Part shown: piece by piece, positions 6,590 to 14,437 of the stretch | Position numbering within the stretch: position 1 is the stretch's first letter | How the letters are laid out: each line of letters starts with the position of its first letter | Source of the DNA: a bacterium UBP10_UBA1149 | GTDB taxonomy: Bacteria; Desulfobacterota; Binatia; UBA1149 | Reading direction: 5' to 3' | Length of the DNA stretch: 14,437 nucleotides | NCBI GenBank assembly: GCA_002311335.1 | Contig: DBZX01000048.1 | Coordinates: forward strand, 15,605 to 30,041 | The notes under the pieces: generated by a model | Database searches by the model: none | Seen by the model: only the letters and a program-made list of their open reading frames with translations | What the model was told of the DNA's origin: nothing | Made by a program: the position numbers and the translations under genes

Positions 6590-7603
6590 ATGAAACAATA
6601 TTTGCAACGACCGAAGCCGCACGGGCTGCGCAATTTCCAGGGGGTGTACACCAACTCCCGCGCCATGCTCGACATGTTTTTCCAACTCGAGAAGGTGTCG
6701 CGGAGCGATTGCCCGGTGCTCATCGTGGGCGAGACCGGCACCGGGCGCGAGACGGTGGCGCGGGCGATACACGCGCTGGGTGATCGTCGTCGCGCGTCTT
6801 TCGAAACCGTCAACTGCGCCGCCCTGGGCGAGGCCAGCCTCGAGCTCGATCTTTTCGGTGACGGGGGCGACAGCGATGCCGTTGACAGTGCGGGAGCCAT
6901 CGCGCGTGCCGATGGGGGGTCGCTGTACCTTGACGAGGTTGTGGAGTTGCCCCTCTCCGTGCAGTCGCGCCTGCTGGGCTTTCTTGAAGACGGCAGCTTC
7001 GTGCGCGGCTCTGCCGGCGGTGCCGGTCGTTCGGACGCCAGGGTGCTGTCTTCGACCAGCAGTGACCCGGGCGTTGCCGTTGAGCAGGGCAGTCTGCGCG
7101 AAGATCTCAGGTACCGCCTCGGAGTGGTGATGTTGTCGATCCCGCCACTGCGAGATCGCAACGGCGATGTACCCGCCCTGTTCTGGCACTTTCTCGAAGA
7201 GCTGCGAGGCAAGTACCGCGAGGTGCCCGGATCGATAAGCGAAGAAGCCATGAAGGCTCTCGAGGCCTGGCACTGGCCGGGCAACCTGAGAGAGCTGCGC
7301 AACGCCGTGGAGCGCGCCGTGGTGATGTGTCGCGGCGACAAGTTGGGGATGGGCGATCTGCCGCCCGAGCTTCTCGGCGCGGCCAGGACTTCTCCGCCCC
7401 CGGTGGTTATTTCTTCGAGGGTGGTTGAGCCGGCCGGTTCGGCCGGGCTCGCGCACGACCTTACGCCCGTGCAGGAGCAGGAGTGCAATCGCCTCATGGC
7501 TGCCCTGAGCGAAGCCCGCGGACACCGCGGAAAAGCCGCCGAATCACTGGGCATGAGCCGCTCTACCCTGTGGCGTAAGCTGGGCCGTTACGGCCTGAGC
7601 TGA
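6590..7603 (+). CDS. Single-domain AAA+/Fis-type regulator, degenerate sigma-54 activator
   Basis: The 337-residue protein aligns with bacterial enhancer-binding proteins: a short N-terminus (1-44), an AAA+ domain (about 45-265) and a C-terminal Fis helix-turn-helix (about 295-337, GHRGKAAESLGMSRSTLWRKL). It lacks a receiver, PAS or GAF input domain. Walker B is LYLDEV (112-117), and the arginine-finger block LREDLRYRL plus IPPLRDR and WHWPGNLRELRN are well kept. Three key parts are changed. Walker A reads GETGTGRE, with Arg53 in place of lysine. The GAFTGA loop that contacts sigma-54 is absent: ELDLFG (85-90) runs through a short acidic stretch straight to ADGGSLYLDEV. The sensor I ATN is STS (155-157). 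It therefore probably acts as a DNA-binding regulator of sigma-70 promoters or as a repressor, as TyrR does. It is divergent from ispH. No strong Shine-Dalgarno was seen before 6590. Confidence 0.85.
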   Translation: MKQYLQRPKPHGLRNFQGVYTNSRAMLDMFFQLEKVSRSDCPVLIVGETGTGRETVARAIHALGDRRRASFETVNCAALGEASLELDLFGDGGDSDAVDSAGAIARADGGSLYLDEVVELPLSVQSRLLGFLEDGSFVRGSAGGAGRSDARVLSSTSSDPGVAVEQGSLREDLRYRLGVVMLSIPPLRDRNGDVPALFWHFLEELRGKYREVPGSISEEAMKALEAWHWPGNLRELRNAVERAVVMCRGDKLGMGDLPPELLGAARTSPPPVVISSRVVEPAGSAGLAHDLTPVQEQECNRLMAALSEARGHRGKAAESLGMSRSTLWRKLGRYGLS

Positions 7604-7605
7604 AA

Positions 7606-7630
7606 CGCCGCCTTCCCGCGGCGCGTTGTT
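7606..7630 (+). terminator. Possible intrinsic terminator after the regulator gene
   Basis: CGCCGC (7606-7611) and GCGGCG (7618-7623) form a 6-bp stem with a 6-base loop, starting 2 bases after the regulator stop and followed by a short T-rich stretch CGTTGTTT. The tract is weak, and the second copy of the repeat unit carries a G-to-A change that damages the stem, so this is a modest candidate. Confidence 0.35.
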
Positions 7631-7668
7631 TCCCTCGGCCGCCTTCCCGCAGCGCGTTGTTTCCCTCG
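7607..7668. repeat. Two-copy 31-bp tandem direct repeat
   Basis: Units at 7607-7637 and 7638-7668 are identical except for G at 7620 versus A at 7651 (30 of 31). They lie back to back, with the start of a third copy (GCCG) at 7669. The unit contains the hairpin and T-rich tract of the possible terminator. The near-identity suggests a recent duplication. With no spacers this is not a CRISPR array. Confidence 0.9.
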
Positions 7669-7730
7669 GCCGGCTCGGCAGTTGCCGGCCGCCAGTTGAG
7701 GAGTCAGCTCGGGGGGAGTAATCCGGTCAT

Positions 7731-9449
7731 GTGAACTGCGACGATCTCAGGGCCTCGTTGCTGCGGCTGGAGGGCCGTGGCTACCCCGCCTACAAGGACC
7801 TGCGCGGTCGTTATGACTTCGGCGATTTCTGTCTCGAACTCGTGCGCGTGCAGGGCGACCCCTTTGCCGGACCGTCGCGATTGGGCGTAAGGGTAGAAGG
7901 CGACGTTGCGGGTTTTCCTCGCGCGCTCTACAGCAGCCGGGTTCGCAGGATCGCGCTGGGCGACTACGTCGCCAGGCGCTTTGCCTTGCTGGCCCAGCGC
8001 TGCAGCCGCAGCCGTGGCTCGGGCAAAAGCGGGCGACTGAAAATGGAACGTCCGGGGCAGCAGGTGCTCGAGCAGAGCGCCGTCATGGTGGGCGAAGACG
8101 GCACCCTCGAGCTTCGTTTTACTGCCGGACTTCCCGCCCGCGGGCGTCGCATCGCGGGAGGCGAGGCCGAGGCCATGCTCTGCGATGACCTGTCCGAGCT
8201 CGTCGCCGCCACCGCCTACTACGAGAGCCAGGACGCTGCCGAGTTGGAGCTCCACGTTCAAACCGTCGAAGACTCGTGCGCGCTCAGGGACCAGCTGACC
8301 GAACACGGACTGGTGGCCTTCGTTGCCAATGGCAGCGTGTTGCCGCGCGAGAGCGGTGTCGACGACCGTCCTCTCGGCGACGACGTTGTGGAGTTCGTGT
8401 CGCCTGCCTCCTTGGAGGTCGAGCTCACGACTCCCAACGCCGGCGTCGTGCGCGGCATGGGCCTGGCTACCGGTGTCACGCTGATAACCGGTGGTGGCTA
8501 TCACGGTAAGTCCACCCTGCTCAGGGCGCTGGAGGACGGGGTGTACGACCACTTGCCGGGCGACGGCCGCGAGCGGGTCGTGGCCCTCGGGTCGGCCGTG
8601 AAAATACGCGCCGAAGACGGCCGGTCGGTGGCGGGCGTAGACATTTCTCCGTTTATTTCTGATCTGCCCGGCGGCAGGTGTACGCGCAGCTTTTTTACTG
8701 ACAACGCCAGTGGCAGCACTTCGCAGGCCGCCAACATAATCGAAGCGCTGGAAGCCGGCGCACGCCTGTTACTCATCGACGAAGACAGCTCGGCCACCAA
8801 TTTCATGATACGCGACCGGCGCATGCAGGAACTCGTGGCGAAGGAGCACGAACCCATAACGCCGTTTGTCGACCGCGTGCGCCAGCTGTGCGAGCAACAC
8901 GCCGTTTCGTCAGTAATCGTCATCGGTGGTAGCGGCGACTACCTCGACGTGGCCGACAAGGTGGTGGGCATGAGGGACTACCGGGCGCTTGATCTCACAG
9001 CGGAGGCTCGCGAGGTAGCGGCTCGTTTTGAAAGCGGCCGCAGGTTCGAAGCCCTTAACGGTTTTGAGGCGCCGGCGGGCAGGACCCTGCAACGAGCCGG
9101 CTTCGACGCTTCGCGTGGTCGCAAGGAGGTCGTGGTCAAGGTACGCGACCACGGGGTCATCGTGTTCGGCGAGCACGAGATCGACCTCTCGGCCGTTGAC
9201 CAACTCCTGCACCCTGCGCAACTGCGGGCCGTGGCCGAGGCCATGCTCCACGCCGGCGCGTGTTTTGCCGACGGCCATCGCAGCCTGGCAGAGGTCATGG
9301 ACCTGTTGTTTGACGAACTTGACCGCGAGGGTCTGTCTGTTCTCGCGCGCAACGGGGAGGGGGACCTCGCCGCTTTTCGTCGCCATGATTTCGCAGCGGC
9401 CGTGAATCGGCTGCGCGCACCGGTTATAAAACTCGCTCGTCAGGGGTAG
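7731..9449 (+). CDS. ABC-class P-loop ATPase, MRB1590-like (PF09818/COG3044 family)
   Basis: The 572-residue protein matches the 'predicted ATPase of the ABC class' family. The N-terminal domain (about 1-235) has the family signature GRGYPAYKDLRGRYDF followed by VQGDPFAGPSR. The ATPase core (about 236-425) has Walker A GGGYHGKST (254-262, Lys260), an ABC-like signature SGSTSQA (327-333), Walker B LLLIDEDSSATNFMIRD (346-362) and IVIGGSGDYLDVAD. The C-terminal domain (about 465-572) has EIDLSAVDQLLHPAQLRA and ends AAAVNRLRAP, as in MRB1590_C. Trypanosome MRB1590 is an RNA-binding factor of mitochondrial RNA editing; bacterial members lack a settled role, so an RNA-linked function is inference. 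There is no membrane segment. The start is GTG 7731 with GGGGGAG 13 bases upstream; an ATG at 7729 is followed at once by TGA. The DAHP synthase gene follows after 28 bases. Confidence 0.9.
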   Translation: MNCDDLRASLLRLEGRGYPAYKDLRGRYDFGDFCLELVRVQGDPFAGPSRLGVRVEGDVAGFPRALYSSRVRRIALGDYVARRFALLAQRCSRSRGSGKSGRLKMERPGQQVLEQSAVMVGEDGTLELRFTAGLPARGRRIAGGEAEAMLCDDLSELVAATAYYESQDAAELELHVQTVEDSCALRDQLTEHGLVAFVANGSVLPRESGVDDRPLGDDVVEFVSPASLEVELTTPNAGVVRGMGLATGVTLITGGGYHGKSTLLRALEDGVYDHLPGDGRERVVALGSAVKIRAEDGRSVAGVDISPFISDLPGGRCTRSFFTDNASGSTSQAANIIEALEAGARLLLIDEDSSATNFMIRDRRMQELVAKEHEPITPFVDRVRQLCEQHAVSSVIVIGGSGDYLDVADKVVGMRDYRALDLTAEAREVAARFESGRRFEALNGFEAPAGRTLQRAGFDASRGRKEVVVKVRDHGVIVFGEHEIDLSAVDQLLHPAQLRAVAEAMLHAGACFADGHRSLAEVMDLLFDELDREGLSVLARNGEGDLAAFRRHDFAAAVNRLRAPVIKLARQG

Positions 9450-9477
9450 AGTAAGACCGTAGAGAGGTTTCTTTTCG

Positions 9478-10530
9478 ATGTTTCATGCAACAGATGACCT
9501 GCGCATATCAGAGCTGCGCCCCCTGATTTCACCGGCCATATTGATCGAGGAAATCCCGGTGAGCGAAAAAGCCTCGACCTGCGTGTGGCGGGGGCGCGAA
9601 GCGGCTTCGGCGATAGTCAAGGGGCAGGACGACCGCCTCCTGGTGGTCGTCGGACCCTGCTCTATCCACGACCCCGCGGCGGCGGTGGAGTACGCCGGGC
9701 TTCTCAAGCAGCAGGCCGATCGCCTGGCCGACGACCTTTGCGTGGTGCTGCGCGTCTACTTCGAAAAACCCCGCACGACGGTCGGCTGGAAAGGGCTCAT
9801 AAACGATCCGGATCTAGACGGTAGCTTTAATATAAACCGTGGGCTTCACCGCGCGCGCGCCCTGCTGCGCGATATCGCCGAGCTGGGCCTACCCATCGGC
9901 ACTGAGTTTCTCGACACCATAAGTCCCCAGTACACGGCTGACCTCGTATCCTGGGGTGCCGTGGGCGCGCGCACCACCGAGAGCCAGGTGCACCGCGAAC
10001 TGGCGTCGGGCTTATCGGTGCCCGTGGGGTTCAAGAACGGCACCGACGGCAACGTGCAGATCGCCGTGGACGCCATACGCTCGGCGCGCACCGAGCACCG
10101 CTTTCTTTCGGTCACCAAGCAGGGCCTGTCGGCCATCGTCGCGACGCGCGGCAACGATACCTGCCACGTCATCCTTCGGGGATCTACGGCCGGGCCCAAC
10201 TACGACGCCGAGTCGGTGGCGGCGGTTGTCTCGACGCTCACGGCCGCCGGCCTTGCCGGCTCGGTGATGGTCGACTGTAGCCACGGCAACAGCCGCAAGG
10301 ATTTTCGCCGCCAGGCCGCGGTGTGTTCGGACATCGCCGGGCAGGTGGCCGCCGGGTCGCGCTCGGTATTCGGCCTGATGATAGAGAGCAACCTCGTGGA
10401 GGGTCGCCAGGATCTCGGCGGCGAGCTGCTGCACGGACAGAGCGTGACCGACGCCTGCGTGTCGTGGACAGACACGCAGCCCATGCTCGACGAGTTGGCT
10501 GCGGCCGTGCGGCGACGGCGCGCCGGCTAG
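9478..10530 (+). CDS. aroG: 3-deoxy-7-phosphoheptulonate (DAHP) synthase, class I alpha (AroF/G/H type)
   Basis: This cytoplasmic enzyme condenses phosphoenolpyruvate and erythrose-4-phosphate, the first step of the shikimate pathway. The 350-residue length and residue numbering run parallel to E. coli AroG. Metal ligand Cys61 lies in GPCSIHD. Substrate-binding blocks are RVYFEKPRTTVGWKGLINDP (92-111), GARTTESQ, GFKNGTDG and RGSTAGPNYD; further metal-site blocks are DCSHGNSRKD, ESNLVEG and TDACVSW. Positions tied to feedback inhibition in AroG are kept (DDLRI at 6-10, P150, Q151, S180, F209, S211), while AroG Met147 is Thr here. It is probably feedback-controlled, but Phe, Tyr or Trp preference cannot be called, so the symbol is a best guess among aroF, aroG and aroH. 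AGAGAGG precedes the ATG. It is 28 bases downstream of the ABC-class ATPase and likely shares its transcript. Confidence 0.95.
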   Translation: MFHATDDLRISELRPLISPAILIEEIPVSEKASTCVWRGREAASAIVKGQDDRLLVVVGPCSIHDPAAAVEYAGLLKQQADRLADDLCVVLRVYFEKPRTTVGWKGLINDPDLDGSFNINRGLHRARALLRDIAELGLPIGTEFLDTISPQYTADLVSWGAVGARTTESQVHRELASGLSVPVGFKNGTDGNVQIAVDAIRSARTEHRFLSVTKQGLSAIVATRGNDTCHVILRGSTAGPNYDAESVAAVVSTLTAAGLAGSVMVDCSHGNSRKDFRRQAAVCSDIAGQVAAGSRSVFGLMIESNLVEGRQDLGGELLHGQSVTDACVSWTDTQPMLDELAAAVRRRRAG

Positions 10531-10533
10531 TTT

Positions 10534-10674
10534 TCAGGCGAGCAGCGGCAGCAGGCCGTCCACGATGAGCACCTTGCTTCCGGCCAGCAGCAGGGCGCCG
10601 CCACCCATGCCGAGCACGGTCGACAGCACCGATGTGGCCAGCGCGGCCAGGGCCAGTGTGATCAGTAGACCCAC
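10534..10674 (-). CDS. 46-residue hydrophobic ORF, TauE/SafE-like N-terminal fragment or small membrane protein
   Basis: Reading from a GTG at 10674, the frame gives a very hydrophobic 46-residue peptide with the segment TSVLSTVLGMGGGALLLAG. A hydrophobic helix leading into G-x-GGG-x-L-L is the signature of the first helices of TauE/SafE (TSUP) sulfite/anion exporters, which are normally about 250 residues. Here the frame ends in TGA at 10534-10536, only 3 bases past the convergent stop of the DAHP synthase gene, so the rest of such a protein cannot be present. It starts 32 bases after the dnaE2 stop, in the same direction, after an in-frame TAA, and has no clear Shine-Dalgarno. It may be a truncated exporter relic or a genuine one- or two-helix small protein. 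High third-position GC fits coding DNA. Confidence 0.4.
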   Translation of the reverse strand: MGLLITLALAALATSVLSTVLGMGGGALLLAGSKVLIVDGLLPLLA

Positions 10675-10706
10675 GCCGACAAGTTAAACGGGTTCGGCAA
10701 CAGCCG

Positions 10707-13874
<3,168 letters not shown>

Positions 13875-13904
13875 GGTGTTGTCCTCGGCTCCTACCCCAC
13901 GCTC

Positions 13905-14437
13905 CTATTCCACCCGTCCGTGCAGGAACCAGCGGTTGCGCTTGTTGTCAAAGTAAATCCACAGGATCTGTTCGTCTTCGGTCTGGGCAAACCAGTACTC
14001 CCGTTGTACGCCGCGATCCGCGCCGTCGCCGGCCCACCAGCCACCCGACAGCAGGTAGGGTCCGTCGCGGTGTCTGACCGCGCCGCTGTCGGCACCCAGC
14101 GGATACCAGTCGCGGCCGGCCGGGGGACGGGGGGCAATGGGACGGGGCCGCGATACGCGCCGCAGCAGTGGTCGTTGCCTGACCTGTCGCGGCTCCGCCG
14201 CCTGCAGGCCGGGCTCGCCCGGCAGCCCCAGCGGCAGCCAGGTCCACGATGCCTCGGGCAGGTGGGCCTCGCGCAGTGCGGCACGGGTCACCGACGCTTC
14301 GCCCAGCTCTGCGCGCACGCGCGCCAGCGCCCGGTTGGCCGCCTCGAGATCGCGACCGCTGCGACAGCCCGGCAGTTGGGCCTGCCCGGGGGGTGTCTTG
14401 ACGGTGTCGGCGCGGATCTCAAGCTCGCTCACGGCGG
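13905..14437 (-). CDS. imuB: ImuB, catalytically inactive Y-family polymerase homologue, 3' part
   Basis: Only the last 176 or so residues are in the window; the frame is open across the right edge, so the true start is outside. ImuB is the hub of the ImuA-ImuB-DnaE2 mutasome and ties DnaE2 to the sliding clamp. The visible part fits the ImuB C-terminal region: ELEIRADTV, then a helix with LARVRAELGEASVTRA, a proline/arginine-rich stretch (RPRPIAPRPPAGRDWYPLG), GPYLLSGGWWAGD and the closing REYWFAQTEDEQILWIYFDN followed by RWFLHGRVE. The clamp-binding site, typically QLxLF or QLPLW after the first strand, reads QAQLPGC here, with no aromatic pair. Identification rests on the C-terminal pattern plus dnaE2 30 bases downstream. 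Confidence 0.9.
   Translation of the reverse strand, partial: AVSELEIRADTVKTPPGQAQLPGCRSGRDLEAANRALARVRAELGEASVTRAALREAHLPEASWTWLPLGLPGEPGLQAAEPRQVRQRPLLRRVSRPRPIAPRPPAGRDWYPLGADSGAVRHRDGPYLLSGGWWAGDGADRGVQREYWFAQTEDEQILWIYFDNKRNRWFLHGRVE

Noticed and set aside
6454..7554. Long N-terminal extension of the ispH reading frame
   Set aside because: The extension lies antisense to the regulator gene, has a Ser/Arg/Pro-rich composition typical of GC-rich shadow frames, and IspH proteins are about 310-330 residues.
7607..7668. CRISPR array
   Set aside because: The two 31-bp units abut with no spacer between them and there are no cas genes nearby.
7704..8552. 282-codon open frame on the minus strand
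   Set aside because: It is antisense to the ABC-class ATPase and shows no recognisable domain.

Overview
The window is high-GC bacterial DNA, about two thirds G+C by eye, packed with genes and carrying frequent GTG starts. The gene set points to a Gram-negative, Pseudomonadota-like bacterium or a related phylum such as Myxococcota, Desulfobacterota or Binatota. It includes an imuB-dnaE2 mutagenesis cassette, the MEP-pathway enzyme IspH, a PMT-type membrane glycosyltransferase and a relative of sigma-54 activators. The sequence alone does not allow a firm genus. No insertion sequence, integrase, CRISPR array or complete RNA gene was found, so most of the window reads as ordinary chromosome.

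Left part (1-4150). A secreted protein, cut by the left edge, is read leftwards and diverges from a multi-pass glycosyltransferase. Next come a small NTF2/SnoaL-like protein on the minus strand and, divergent from it, a PaaE-like flavin/2Fe-2S reductase. The methionine-R-sulfoxide reductase msrB follows on the plus strand. An inverted repeat sits against the reductase start codon, and a GC-rich hairpin lies between the reductase and msrB.

Middle (4173-7603). ispH and an MFS transporter form a minus-strand pair. Divergent from ispH is a single-domain AAA+/Fis regulator that looks like a sigma-54 activator but has lost the GAFTGA loop and the Walker A lysine. The 136-base divergent spacer holds a perfect 10-bp hairpin, a short inverted repeat and a tRNA T-arm-like remnant. 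The ispH start is odd: no in-frame ATG exists, but one extra A in an A5 run would create a textbook N-terminus.

Right-middle (7604-10530). A 31-bp tandem duplication lies upstream of a GTG-started ABC-class ATPase related to trypanosome MRB1590. A class I DAHP synthase follows 28 bases later, probably in the same transcript.

Right part (10534-14437). Transcription is leftward: the 3' end of imuB, then dnaE2 (error-prone DNA polymerase), then a 46-codon hydrophobic ORF that resembles the beginning of a TauE/SafE exporter and is wedged between the convergent ends of dnaE2 and the DAHP synthase. ImuB and DnaE2 work together in SOS translesion synthesis; imuA and any LexA-type operator would lie beyond the right edge.

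The points most worth following up are the regulator without GAFTGA, the MRB1590-like ATPase paired with an aromatic biosynthesis gene, the TauE-like mini-ORF, the ispH start, and the eroded clamp-binding motif in ImuB.
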